Shown here: positions 9,410-21,247 of the stretch, in pieces | Position numbering within the stretch: position 1 is the stretch's first letter | How the letters are laid out: every line of letters begins with the position of its first letter | Assembly: GCF_026965555.1 (NCBI RefSeq) | Contig: NZ_CP114040.1 | Span: forward strand, 4,278,001 to 4,342,000 | Origin: Nannocystis punicea | GTDB taxonomy: Bacteria; Myxococcota_A; Polyangia; Nannocystales; Nannocystaceae | DNA: 64,000 nt | Reading direction: 5' to 3' | Made by a program: the position numbers and the translations under genes | Notes under the pieces: generated by a model | Seen by the model: only the letters and a program-made list of their open reading frames with translations | What the model was told of the DNA's origin: nothing | The model's database searches: none

Positions 9410-9718
9410 GGTCGCGGAGCGTAGACCGGCCGCGGAGGCCGACCAAAAAAAACGACGAAAGCGCGCCGCCGCGGGCCGTGCCGGCGCCGTGGATCTGCCC
9501 GAACGGCGATGCTCGGGTCGGTCGCCGCGGTTTCGGGCGGAACCGCCCGGGCCGCTGCGCAGGAGGCAGGCGAGCGCCGTTTCGCCGCGCATGAGCCCGC
9601 TGTCACGGGCCGGACAGGGCGGCGAACGCGGCTCCGCAGGCGGACAGCGGCCAAACTGCGGCGCGTGCCCCCCAGTGCGCTTGACACCTCGCGCCCTCAG
9701 TCGTGATCCTGGGCCCGC
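9410..9718. promoter_or_regulatory. Divergent control region between two kinase genes
   Basis: This 309-base gap must hold the promoters of both divergent kinase genes. A TTGACA at 9681-9686 could be a -35 box for the rightward gene, but the matching -10 is poor, so it is only a candidate. A run of eight A residues at 9446-9453 is striking in such GC-rich DNA. No gene is seen here. Confidence 0.4.
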
Positions 9719-12700
9719 TTGGTCGGGGGCAGCAGCACGAGGTTCTTGTCGGAGGCCCAGAGTCGCGTGGGCCGGTGGCTGCGAAACAAGTGGCACCTCG
9801 ACAGCCTGATCGCCATCGGCGGGATGGCGTCGGTGTACGCGGCCACGCATCGCAACGGCAACCGCGCCGCGCTCAAGGTGCTGCACACGCTCTTCCTCCG
9901 CAACGAGCAGGCGCGCCGCCGCTTCCTGCGCGAGGGCTACGCGGCCAACAGCGTCGGCCATCGCAACGCGGTCCACGTCCTCGACGACGACATCACCGAA
10001 GAGGGCGACGTGTACCTGGTGATGGAGCTGCTCGAGGGCGAGTCGCTCGAGGGGCGCCTGGAGCGATTGGGCCAGCTCCCTCCGGTGGCCGTGCTCGAGA
10101 TGACGGACGCGCTGCTCGAGGTGCTCGCGGCCGCCCACTCGAAGGGCATCCTCCACCGCGACATCAAGCCGGCCAACATCTTCCTGTGCCGCGACGGCAG
10201 CGTGAAGCTGCTGGACTTCGGGCTCGCCCGCGTGCGCGAGCTGTCGGCCGAGGCGCTCGACCAGAGCGACGGCATCGTGTTCGGCACGGTCTCGTACATC
10301 GCGCCCGAGCAGGCCCGCGCCGACAACGACAACCTCGACGCGCGCAGCGACCTGTGGTCGATCGCCGCGACCATGTTCCGGGCGATGTCGGGCGAGACGG
10401 TCTTCCCGGCCATCGGCCCGGTGATCGAGCGCCTGCTCGCGGTGGCTCGCACGCCGGCGCGCTCGCTGGCGACGCTGCGGCCCGACCTGCCGCGCCCGCT
10501 GATCGAGCTGGTCGATCGAGCGCTGGCGTTCGAGCCGATGGCCCGCTGGCCGAGCGCCAACGTGATGCGCGTGGTGGTCCAGGATGTCCTGAACCAGCTG
10601 TGCGAGGAGGACGACTGGGAGGAGCCGCAGCGGTCGCCGCTGCGCCCGGCGGCGGCGCCCACGAGCATCAGCAGCGTCGGGCCGCGGCCGAAGACCGATC
10701 CGATGGCGGGCTCGATCCGCCCGCGCAGCCTGCCCGCCGCGCCCCCGGCCCAGAAGCCGCCGCCGCGGGTCAGCGGGCCGTTCGCCAACCTGTCCGATGG
10801 GCCAGTCGCCGAGGACTTCGAGATCAACGTCGACGAGACGCTGCGGACGAAGGCGCTCGCGGCCGGCAGCGGCGCCGGAGCGAGCGTCAGCGAGACGCCC
10901 AAGGCGCGCTCGCGCACGCTGCTGACCCGCGAGGGGCGGGCCGAGCTGCGCAAGATCCTCGAGGAGCGGCGCGCGTCGCTGGGGATCCCCGCGCGCACCG
11001 ACGGGCGGCCGGACTCGAAGCCGGTCAAGGCCGCCGGGCCGGACTCGAAATCGGTGGAGATCGCTGTCGAGGCCGACGAGGCTCCCGCGAGCGCGCCGGC
11101 GCCCGAGGTCGATGACGAGGCGGCCGAGGCGGAGCGCGACGCGACCGCGGCCGAGACGATCGCCGCGGCGGCGGCCGAGGACGAGCCGCTGGCCGAGAGC
11201 GGCACGTACGCCAGCGAGGGCGCGTACGGCGAGGGCGAGTACGGCGAGGGCGAGGCGGCCGAGAGCGCCGGCGAGGGCGAGCAGGGCTACGCGGACGCGG
11301 AGGACGTCGCCGAGGTCGACGCCGACGAGGTCGACGAGCTCGAGGACGGCGAGCCCGACCCCAACGAGGACACGGTCCAGATGATGATGCCGGCCGAGCT
11401 GCCGGTGCCCGAGAGCGTGCGGGCAGCCCAGGGGACAGGTTTTCCGGGACAGGTTCCCGGGGACATGTCGCGTGGGGCAGGTGCTCCGGGACCTGTCCCT
11501 TCGGGCATGCGCGCGGGGGCAGGCGTGTCGGGGCCGACGCCGGCGGCGGGCAAGCCGCTGCCGCAGACCGTGGTCGGCCCGGCGCCGACGCGGCCGGCCG
11601 TGCTCGGCGCGCCGGCGACGGGGCTGGGGAGCCGGCCGACGCCGGGGCTGGGGCAGCCGGCGGCGGCGCCTCCGCCTGGGGTGTCGGGGAGCAGGCCGAC
11701 GCCGGGGCTGGGGCAGCCGGCGGCGGCGCCTCCGCCTGGAGTGTCGGGGAGCAGGCCGACGCCGGGGCTGGGGCAGCCGGCGGCGACGCCTCTGTCCGGA
11801 GGGACAGGTGTTTCGGGGCCGGTTCCTGCGAGCAGGCCGGCGACGCCGGCGCACGGGCAGCCGGTGGTGTCTCCAGGGACAGGTGCTTCGGGACCTGTTC
11901 CTGCGGGCAGGCCTGCCGTGTCCCCGGGGACAGGTGCTTCGGGACCTGTCCCTGCGGGCAGGCCGATGACGCCGGCGCACGGGCAGCCTGCCGTGTCGCC
12001 CGGGGCTGGTGCGTCGGGGCCGATCCCCGCGCGGACGTTCGCGCCTCCGGGCGGGACGCTGCCGACGAGACCGGCGACCTCGGAGACGAACGTGGGCAAG
12101 CCCGGCGAGGCGCCGCGCTGGACCGCGCCGGCGCCGGGACGGCCGCCCGCAGGGGTCGGTGCGACCGTTTCGGCCGCGGCAGGTCGGGCGGGCTCGGGGC
12201 CGTCGCCGGCGGCGTCGAGCGAGCCGAACGCTGCGAGCGGGACCACCACGCCGGCCGCTCCTGCGGCGAAGATGGTGGGCGTCGCCAGCGGGCCGGTGAA
12301 GGCCGCCGGTTCGGGCGCGGTGAACCCGAGCGGGCCGGTGAAGGCGAGCAGCACGGTCGAGTCGGCCAAGCCGACCGCCGGCGCAGGCCCCGGCGGGGCG
12401 GTGAAGTTCGGGGCGCCGAGCGAGCCGGTGAAGCCGAGCGGCGTCGGTGCGAGCGCCACGAGCGGGCCGGCCAAGCCAGTTGCGCCGGGGCTGAGCGGGC
12501 CGGTGAAGGCGGCCCCGGGCGCGACGCAGCCGGCTCGACCGGCGAGCGGACCGACGAAGGCTGCGGGCAGCACCGCGGGCCAGGCGCAGGCGCCGAGTCG
12601 ACCGGCAAGCGGACCCGTGAAGGCCGCGAGCGGGTCGGCCGCGCCAGGCGTGAGCGGGCCGGCGAAGGCCGCGAGCGCCGCTCCGGCAACGAGCGTGTCC

Positions 12701-13696
12701 ACCGGGGCGACTAAACCCGCGAGCGCCACGCCTGGAGCGCCCGGGGCCGCGACCGGAGGGCAGAGGTCGGGCATGAGCGGGCCGACGAAGGCGGCGAGCG
12801 CCGCTCCGGGCGCGAGCGGGCCGGCGACGGGCATGAGCGGGCCGACGAAGGCGGCGAGCGCCGCTCTGGGCGCGAGCGGGCCGGCGACGGCCACGAAGAG
12901 CGGGCTCCCGGCGAGCGGCGCGGTGAAGCTCCCCTCGGCCGCACCCGGCGACGCGAGCGCGGCGAAGAGCGCCGGGCTTCCCACCGCGAGCGGGTCGGCG
13001 AAGCCGGGGACGCAGGCCGCGGTCGAGGTCGGATCGGCGAAGACCGCGAACACGACTTCCGGGTCGCCGGCCGCAGCTGGCACAGCGGACAGGTCCGCGG
13101 GGACATCCTCGCCGGCGAGCGCCGCGCCGGGTGTGAAGCCGGCGACCAGCGGCGTCGCGCCTGCAGCCGCGGGTAACAGCGCGGCCGCTCCGGCGCCGGC
13201 CGGCAAGCCGCAGGGCGGCGGAACGGACCCGGCGAAGTCGACTGAATCCGGCGCCAAGCCGGGGCCAGGGAACCTCGGGCGGGCCGCGCAGCCTGGCACT
13301 TCGGGCATGTCCTCCGGGACCGGTGCGAAGACCACGAGCGCGACCTCGGGCACTCCGGGTCTGTCCTCCGGGACAGGAATGAAGCCGTCGACGAGCGCAA
13401 CCCCTGGCGCTTCGGGCATGTCCTCCGGGACAGGCGGGCAGGCCACGCCCGGCGCCAAGTCCGTCGCCGAGCCGGCCGCGGCGGCACCGGAGCCCCCGGT
13501 GCCGGCCAAGCCCTTCGAGCCGCTCGGAGGGGCCGGCTCGCGGTCGTCGCAGGGCAAGTCGGGCCTGTTCGACATCCCCGGGCCGAGCGGACTGGGCAAC
13601 CTGCTGCCGCGCGCGCCGCTCGGACCGAAGAGCGCCGAACCCGACGACGCCCCCAAGCCGGGCGCGAAGCCCAACCCGCGCGACAAAAAGGCGTGA
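9719..13696 (+). CDS. Ser/Thr protein kinase with about 1000-residue low-complexity tail
   Basis: A 1325-residue protein, start assigned to a TTG at 9719. Residues 30-300 are a kinase domain: IGGMASVYAATHRNGNRAALKVLH, HRDIKPANIF, LLDFGLARV and SYIAPEQ. After it comes about 1000 residues rich in Pro, Ala, Gly, Ser and Lys. This includes an acidic patch (about 440-555), tandem 20-residue repeats (SRPTPGLGQPAAAPPPGVSG), and many SGPVKAA/SGPTKAAS units. No transmembrane helix is seen, so it is probably cytoplasmic. The long tail is about four times the size of the kinase domain and is partly written from 14-bp hairpin units. It could be a flexible interaction region or simply repeat expansion in a tolerant place. 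The kinase call is firm; the tail's role is unknown. Confidence 0.85.
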   Translation: MVGGSSTRFLSEAQSRVGRWLRNKWHLDSLIAIGGMASVYAATHRNGNRAALKVLHTLFLRNEQARRRFLREGYAANSVGHRNAVHVLDDDITEEGDVYLVMELLEGESLEGRLERLGQLPPVAVLEMTDALLEVLAAAHSKGILHRDIKPANIFLCRDGSVKLLDFGLARVRELSAEALDQSDGIVFGTVSYIAPEQARADNDNLDARSDLWSIAATMFRAMSGETVFPAIGPVIERLLAVARTPARSLATLRPDLPRPLIELVDRALAFEPMARWPSANVMRVVVQDVLNQLCEEDDWEEPQRSPLRPAAAPTSISSVGPRPKTDPMAGSIRPRSLPAAPPAQKPPPRVSGPFANLSDGPVAEDFEINVDETLRTKALAAGSGAGASVSETPKARSRTLLTREGRAELRKILEERRASLGIPARTDGRPDSKPVKAAGPDSKSVEIAVEADEAPASAPAPEVDDEAAEAERDATAAETIAAAAAEDEPLAESGTYASEGAYGEGEYGEGEAAESAGEGEQGYADAEDVAEVDADEVDELEDGEPDPNEDTVQMMMPAELPVPESVRAAQGTGFPGQVPGDMSRGAGAPGPVPSGMRAGAGVSGPTPAAGKPLPQTVVGPAPTRPAVLGAPATGLGSRPTPGLGQPAAAPPPGVSGSRPTPGLGQPAAAPPPGVSGSRPTPGLGQPAATPLSGGTGVSGPVPASRPATPAHGQPVVSPGTGASGPVPAGRPAVSPGTGASGPVPAGRPMTPAHGQPAVSPGAGASGPIPARTFAPPGGTLPTRPATSETNVGKPGEAPRWTAPAPGRPPAGVGATVSAAAGRAGSGPSPAASSEPNAASGTTTPAAPAAKMVGVASGPVKAAGSGAVNPSGPVKASSTVESAKPTAGAGPGGAVKFGAPSEPVKPSGVGASATSGPAKPVAPGLSGPVKAAPGATQPARPASGPTKAAGSTAGQAQAPSRPASGPVKAASGSAAPGVSGPAKAASAAPATSVSTGATKPASATPGAPGAATGGQRSGMSGPTKAASAAPGASGPATGMSGPTKAASAALGASGPATATKSGLPASGAVKLPSAAPGDASAAKSAGLPTASGSAKPGTQAAVEVGSAKTANTTSGSPAAAGTADRSAGTSSPASAAPGVKPATSGVAPAAAGNSAAAPAPAGKPQGGGTDPAKSTESGAKPGPGNLGRAAQPGTSGMSSGTGAKTTSATSGTPGLSSGTGMKPSTSATPGASGMSSGTGGQATPGAKSVAEPAAAAPEPPVPAKPFEPLGGAGSRSSQGKSGLFDIPGPSGLGNLLPRAPLGPKSAEPDDAPKPGAKPNPRDKKA
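11434..11531. repeat. Seven-unit 14-bp palindrome array in the kinase tail
   Basis: Units start exactly every 14 bases from 11434 to 11518, with cores GACAGG, GACATG, GGCAGG, GACCTG and GGCATG. Seven units keep no frame by themselves, yet the reading frame stays open through the array. Further pairs occur downstream in the tail near 11805, 11880, 11930, 13305, 13360 and 13420. Confidence 0.8.
11630..11783. repeat. 60-bp in-frame tandem repeat (2.6 copies)
   Basis: Copies begin at 11630, 11690 and 11750; the first two are nearly identical and the third decays after about 35 bases. Each encodes 20 residues of the SRPTPGLGQP type, so copy-number change would keep the frame. Confidence 0.85.
12770..12889. 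repeat. 60-bp direct repeat (2 copies) in the kinase tail
   Basis: Two adjacent 60-base copies (12770-12829 and 12830-12889) differ at about one or two bases and encode the MSGPTKAASAA(P/L)GASGPATG segment. The near identity points to recent duplication. Confidence 0.85.
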
Positions 13697-14161
13697 GCCC
13701 CCGCCGCTGGTGAGCGCGGGGGGCGGGACGTCGCAGCTCGTCCGCGCGGAGCTCGGCTCGTGCGCCTGGGCGTGGCCCTCGGGAGACGACCTCGAGCACG
13801 ACGAGCCGGGCCGAATCGCAGTCCGTCAGCCTGCACCCGGGTCTGCGAGGGCCGGCAAAGTCGGCGGTGAGAGTCGCTCGCGCGAATGACCCCCCACGCC
13901 GTGCCAGGCACGGCGACGCCCGCGAGCACGACGCTTCATTCGCAGCCGGTCGACCTGCACTCGGGTCTGCGAGGGGGCGGCAAAGTCGGCGGTGAGAGTC
14001 GCTCGCGCGAAGGACCCCTGCGCCGTGCCAGGCACGGTGACGCCCTCGAGCACAGCGAGCCTGATCCTTGCGCGCCGCGTGTTGCGCGCCGCGTGTCGCG
14101 CTCGAGCGTGTCGCGCTCTGTCCGAAAGAGCAGACCCTCTCGCCCCGCGCCGGCTGCGAAC
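13697..14161. repeat. Intergenic region with 124-bp direct repeats
   Basis: No convincing gene lies between the kinase and the tRNA. Two well-conserved copies start at about 13817 and 13941 (spacing 124) and share the run CAAAGTCGGCGGTGAGAGTC. Part of a third copy is visible upstream of 13817. Each full copy carries a near-perfect inverted repeat, CCGTGCC-A-GGCACGG. The short open frames over it all read through the repeat and look spurious. Confidence 0.7.
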
Positions 14162-14183
14162 GACATGTCCCTCGGGACATGTC
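14162..14183. repeat. Perfect 10-bp inverted repeat of the hairpin family
   Basis: GACATGTCCC and GGGACATGTC flank only two bases, forming a perfect palindrome next to the tRNA terminator. In the 10+4 scheme this is two ACATGT cores 14 bp apart with a CTCG loop. Confidence 0.8.
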
Positions 14184-14192
14184 ATTCAGCTC

Positions 14193-14229
14193 TTTAAAAG
14201 AAACAAGCCCGCCTGGTGGGGCGGGCTTG
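14193..14229 (-). terminator. Intrinsic terminator of the tRNA-Met gene
   Basis: Read on the minus strand, CAAGCCCGCC and GGCGGGCTTG form a strong stem around a short loop, followed by a T-rich run (TTTCTTTT) at 14193-14203. It lies directly behind the 3' end of the tRNA, so it should end that transcript. Confidence 0.8.
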
Positions 14230-14231
14230 GG

Positions 14232-14305
<74 letters not shown>

Positions 14306-14578
14306 ATCGAGGGCGCACGTGGGTACCCGATCTGAGCCGCCATCGTCAACCGCAAAGCTCGAGCTCCGGCGCCCACGCGGTGATTTTCTCGAACGGACGC
14401 GGATGCGCCAGCGCAGTGAGTCAGCGCAAAGGCCGCGCCGCAGGCGCTCCCGGCTCCAGGGCTTCAGATCTTGCATCCCCGCGTGCTAAGCCGACCTTGC
14501 GAACCATCCGGCGCCGCGACGACGAACCCGCCGCCGCGCGCACCGCCGGTTCAAAGGCTGCGCAAAAGGAGTTTCGTG

Positions 14579-15760
<1,182 letters not shown>

Positions 15761-15798
15761 ACTTTCGGACATGAAAGAAAGCACACCGGAGATCGGAC

Positions 15799-16695
<897 letters not shown>

Positions 16696-16699
16696 GCCG

Positions 16700-17494
16700 A
16701 TGCTCGGCACCGACTCCCTGCTCGTCAGCGACGACGCCCGCGTCCGCGTCGTCACCATCAGCCGGCCCAAGGCGCTCAACGCCCTCAACCCCGAGGTCAT
16801 CGCCGGCCTCGCGCACCTGCTCGACGACACCGCCGCGGCGGCCCGCTCGGGCGAGGTGCGCGCGCTGGTGCTGACCGGCGCCGGCGAGAAGTCGTTCGTC
16901 GCCGGGGCCGACATCGCGGCGATGGCCGACATGTCCGTCGGGACAGCCCGCGAGTTCGCCCGCGCCGGCCACGGCGTCGGCGAGGCGCTGGCGGGCCTGC
17001 CGATCCCGACGATCGCGGCGGTCAACGGCTTCGCGCTCGGCGGCGGCTGCGAGCTGGCGCTGGCCTGCGACTTCATCTACGCGGCCGAGAACGCCAAGTT
17101 CGGCCAGCCCGAGGTCAAGCTCGGCGTGATCCCCGGCTTCGGCGGGACCCAGCGGCTGGCGCGGCGCGTCGGCCTGGCCCGCGCGATCGAGCTGTGCCTC
17201 ACCGGCGACACCATCGACGCCGCCGAGGCGGCGCGGATCGGCCTCGCCAACCGCGTGCTGCCGGCCGCCGAGCTGCTGCCGGCGGCGATCGCCACGGCCA
17301 AGAAGATCGCCGAGATGGGCCCCGTCGCGGTCGCCGAGGCCAAGCGGGTGCTGCACGCCGGCGCCGGCCTGCCGCTGGCCCAGGCCAACGCGCTCGAGAT
17401 CGAGGCGTTCGCCGGCCTGTTCGCCACCGCCGATCAGAAGGAGGGCATGGCGGCCTTCCTCGGCAAGCGCAAGCCCGACTTCAAGGGCGAGTGA
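16700..17494 (+). CDS. Enoyl-CoA hydratase (crotonase family)
   Basis: A 264-residue crotonase that hydrates 2-enoyl-CoA. The ATG at 16700 is 4 bases after the previous stop. The first oxyanion loop is SFVAGADIAAM, the second is NGFALGGGCELALACDF, and the catalytic Glu segment is GQPEVKLGVIPGFGGTQRL. The second family Glu lies in the stretch INRVLPA-like region as in typical short-chain enoyl-CoA hydratases. A 14-bp hairpin pair (DMSVGT, bases 16929-16949) sits in the conserved helix after the first oxyanion loop without changing its length, which is unusual and discussed as a finding. Confidence 0.93.
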   Translation: MLGTDSLLVSDDARVRVVTISRPKALNALNPEVIAGLAHLLDDTAAAARSGEVRALVLTGAGEKSFVAGADIAAMADMSVGTAREFARAGHGVGEALAGLPIPTIAAVNGFALGGGCELALACDFIYAAENAKFGQPEVKLGVIPGFGGTQRLARRVGLARAIELCLTGDTIDAAEAARIGLANRVLPAAELLPAAIATAKKIAEMGPVAVAEAKRVLHAGAGLPLAQANALEIEAFAGLFATADQKEGMAAFLGKRKPDFKGE

Positions 17495-17514
17495 GAGAAG
17501 GAAGCGGAGACGCG

Positions 17515-18660
<1,146 letters not shown>

Positions 18661-18768
18661 CCGCCGGGCGGGCCGCCGGTGACCGCCGGCCCGCGGCGCG
18701 CTATCATGCCCCGGATCCCCAGGCTCGCCGGGCGCAGCTCCTGCCACGAGCCTTCACGAGGAACCATC

Positions 18769-19314
18769 ATGCGAACCACGACCGTGATCCTGCTCGCCGC
18801 CGCCGTCGCCGTCCCGGGGTGCGCCAAGCGCCACCTCAACAAGATGGACAACAACGAGGACGCCATGTACGCCGAGTACACCAAGACGGAGTACGACAAG
18901 GACATGGTGAAGTCCGAGGAGGGCCTCGACGAGTACGACCGCACCGCGCAGGCGTCCGTCTCGCCGAAGACCCTGGCGTCGATCCAGGACACGATGGAGA
19001 GCGTCTACGAGCGCGACTTCGGCCGCTGCCTGCAGAAGGACATGGAGGCCTACGAGAACCGCTGGATCGCCGGCACCTTCTCGGCCGAGGTCACCATCGC
19101 CACCAACGGCAAGGTCACCAAGGTCAACATCCCGACGATCGACATCAAGGAGCGCCGGCCGCCCAAGGGCGTGCCGAAGGACAAGTTCCAGCCGCGCGAG
19201 GCCAAGCTGTTCGCCGGCTGCGTCGAGGAGTCGGCCTTCAAGTGGGAGTTCGACCCGGCGCCCGAGGTCGAGTACGTCTACACGTACACCGGCAAGGTCG
19301 GCGAGGCCTACTGA
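18769..19314 (+). CDS. Lipoprotein with AgmX/PglI-like C-terminal domain
   Basis: A 181-residue secreted protein. The start ATG follows CACGAGGAACC and gives a signal peptide ending in a lipobox (AAVAVPGCAKRH). After an acidic, Lys-rich segment the C-terminal 110 residues have SIQDTMESVYERDFGRCLQKDME, then a beta-rich part with GTFSAEVTIATNGKVTKVNI and a conserved Cys in LFAGCVEESAFKWEF. This layout resembles the AgmX/PglI domain common in myxobacterial adventurous-motility proteins, where a helix with Cys precedes a VxxxGxV strand pair. The similarity is by eye only. It lies between two acyl-CoA dehydrogenase genes but is not evidently part of that pathway. Confidence 0.6.
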   Translation: MRTTTVILLAAAVAVPGCAKRHLNKMDNNEDAMYAEYTKTEYDKDMVKSEEGLDEYDRTAQASVSPKTLASIQDTMESVYERDFGRCLQKDMEAYENRWIAGTFSAEVTIATNGKVTKVNIPTIDIKERRPPKGVPKDKFQPREAKLFAGCVEESAFKWEFDPAPEVEYVYTYTGKVGEAY

Positions 19315-19319
19315 ATATC

Positions 19320-19403
19320 CATCTGCCTGAAGGGGCAGGTCCGAAGGGACATGGACGTTCGGTCCTGTCCTTCAGGCCATGCCCCTCCGGGCATGTTCTT
19401 TCA
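19320..19403. repeat. Six-unit 14-bp palindrome array
   Basis: Units start every 14 bases at 19320, 19334, 19348, 19362, 19376 and 19390. The array fills the gap between a lipoprotein stop codon and the start of the second acyl-CoA dehydrogenase gene. It may end the upstream transcript or fold in the leader of the downstream one. Confidence 0.85.
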
Positions 19404-19412
19404 GTCTCCGTC

Positions 19413-20579
19413 ATGTACGACTTCACCCCGACCGAGAACCAGGAGCTGATCGTCGGCACCGCGCGGCAGTTCGCCGCTCGCGTGCTGGCGCCGCGGGCGG
19501 CCGAGCTCGACGTCACCGGCGGGTTCCCGCGCGAGAGCCTGGCCGAGGCGGCCGAATTGGGCCTCCTCGGCATCAACGTGCCCGAGCGGCTCGGCGGGGT
19601 CGAGGCCGGCGCGGTGGCCTACGCCCTGGCGGTGATCGAGCTGGCCAAGGCCTGCGCCGGCACGACCGTGGCGATGACCGTCAGCAACATGGTGGCCGAG
19701 GTCGTCACCAAGTTCGGCACGCCGGAGCAGCAGCAGGAGCACGTGCCGCGGCTGTGCTCGGGCGAGTACGTGGTCGGCGGCTTCGCCCTGTCGGAGGCGG
19801 GCGCGGGCAGCGACCCGGCCGGCATGCGCACGCGGGCCGTGGCGAACGGCCGCGGCGGGTGGGTCCTGAGCGGGCAGAAGCTGTGGATCACCAGCGGCAC
19901 CGACGCCGGCCTGTTCGTGGTGTGGGCGCGCACCAGCGACGCCCCGGGCTCGCAGGGCATCTCGGCGTTCCTGGTCCGCGGCGACGCTCCGGGCCTCGTG
20001 CGCGGCAAGCCGGAGCACAAGACCGGGCAGCACGCCAGCACCACCACGCCGCTCGAGTTCAACGACATCGAGCTCGGCCCCGAGGCGCTGCTCGGCGAGG
20101 AGGGCAAGGGCTTCCGCGTCGCCATGATGGCGCTCGACGGCGGCCGGATCGGCATCGCCGCCCTGGCGCTCGGCTGCGGCCTGGCCGCCACCGAGTTCGC
20201 CTGCGGCTACGCGCTCGAGCGGCAGCAGTTCGGGCGCCCGATCGCCGACTACCAGGCGATCCAGTGGATGCTCGCCGACAGCGCCACCGAGCTCGAGGCG
20301 GCGCGGCTGCTCACGCTGCGCGCCGCCTGGCTCAAAGAGCAGGGCCGGACGTTCACGCAGGAGGCGTCGATGGCCAAGCTGGCGGCCAGCGAGCGCGGCT
20401 GGGCGGCGTGCGACCGGGCCGTCCAGGTGCTGGGTGGCTTCGGCTACACCCGCGAGTTCCCGGTCGAGCGCTACCTCCGCGATGTCCGCGTGACCCGCAT
20501 CTTCGAGGGCACCAGCGAGATCCAGCGCATCGTCATCAGCCGTGAGATCGCTCGCCGCTTCGCTCGCACCGCCGGCTAG
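19413..20579 (+). CDS. Acyl-CoA dehydrogenase
   Basis: A 388-residue FAD-dependent acyl-CoA dehydrogenase, similar in length and layout to the one at 17515 but clearly different in sequence. Motifs include FALSEAGAGSDPAGM, VLSGQKLWITSG, RQQFGRPIADYQAIQ and QVLGGFGYTREFPVERYLRDV. The catalytic Glu365 lies in IFEGTSEIQRIVIS. The ATG at 19413 lies just behind a 14-bp repeat array. It may act on a different chain length or branched substrate; this cannot be read from the sequence. A separate promoter is likely because the array separates it from the upstream lipoprotein gene. Confidence 0.93.
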   Translation: MYDFTPTENQELIVGTARQFAARVLAPRAAELDVTGGFPRESLAEAAELGLLGINVPERLGGVEAGAVAYALAVIELAKACAGTTVAMTVSNMVAEVVTKFGTPEQQQEHVPRLCSGEYVVGGFALSEAGAGSDPAGMRTRAVANGRGGWVLSGQKLWITSGTDAGLFVVWARTSDAPGSQGISAFLVRGDAPGLVRGKPEHKTGQHASTTTPLEFNDIELGPEALLGEEGKGFRVAMMALDGGRIGIAALALGCGLAATEFACGYALERQQFGRPIADYQAIQWMLADSATELEAARLLTLRAAWLKEQGRTFTQEASMAKLAASERGWAACDRAVQVLGGFGYTREFPVERYLRDVRVTRIFEGTSEIQRIVISREIARRFARTAG

Positions 20580-20649
20580 CGCTGCTACGCTGCTATGCTG
20601 CGAGGGCGCGCCCGAGCGGCGCAAGAGACCCCCAGAGAAGCCCACGACC

Positions 20650-21243
20650 ATGGCCCAAGTCCCGCCCCAGATGCCCTTCGACCTCAGCAAGCTCCCGCCC
20701 GACGCGATGAGCCTGATGAAGAAGGAGATGCAGCGGCGCTTCTCGCTGTTCCTCCTCGGCGCGGTGGTCACCATCGTCGGCCTGTTCCTGAACGGCCCGC
20801 CGCCGTACCTGCCGACGCTGGTGATGGTGGGCGGCGGCGCGGTGGCGATCCTGGGCCTGTTGGGCCTGGCCCGCGGGTCCGGCTGCTTCGCCATCGTGCT
20901 GTTCTTCTTCTGGCTCGGCGCGGTCGCCTGCGGCGTGGCTCGCGGGTCCGACCCGACGGTCTACATCCTCGGCCTCGGGGCCCTCGGCTTCGCGCTGCTG
21001 GCCCAGTTCGCGCCCAAGCCCAAGGCGACCGGCCCGCTCGCCAACCTGCAGGCGGCGATGCAGGCGATGCAGCAGGCGCAACAGGCGGCGCAGCAGCAGG
21101 GCCGCGGCGGTCCGGGCGGGCCCGCCGGCAACCCGGGCTTCGGCAGCTTCCCGTTCGCGCAGATGGGCGACGGCAAGCAGCGGCCGGCGCGCGACCGCGT
21201 CATCGACGTCAACGCCGAAGAGACCAACAAGAAGAAGAAGTGA
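20650..21243 (+). CDS. Small membrane protein, unknown function
   Basis: A 197-residue protein with four predicted transmembrane segments (about 30-48, 52-72, 78-98 and 102-120): FSLFLLGAVVTIVGLFL, LPTLVMVGGGAVAILGLLGL, CFAIVLFFFWLGAVAC and VYILGLGALGFALLAQF. The C-terminal tail is Gln/Ala and Gly/Pro rich (MQAMQQAQQAAQQQG) and ends with a poly-Lys stretch. The N-terminus MAQVPPQMPFDLSKLPPDAMSLMKKEMQRR is cytoplasm-like. I do not recognise a family. It ends a few bases before the RNA methyltransferase gene, so the two may be co-transcribed. Confidence 0.75.
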   Translation: MAQVPPQMPFDLSKLPPDAMSLMKKEMQRRFSLFLLGAVVTIVGLFLNGPPPYLPTLVMVGGGAVAILGLLGLARGSGCFAIVLFFFWLGAVACGVARGSDPTVYILGLGALGFALLAQFAPKPKATGPLANLQAAMQAMQQAQQAAQQQGRGGPGGPAGNPGFGSFPFAQMGDGKQRPARDRVIDVNAEETNKKKK

Positions 21244-21247
21244 AGTG

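Noticed and set aside
9410..11980. Extension of the leftward kinase frame up to 11980
   Set aside because: The protein upstream of the GTG at 9409 is Arg-rich shadow of the opposite kinase gene; the kinase domain begins after this GTG.
11287..13929. An 880-residue leftward frame opposite the kinase tail
   Set aside because: Mirror of the Gly/Pro/Ala-rich repeats; the rightward frame is tied to a genuine kinase domain.
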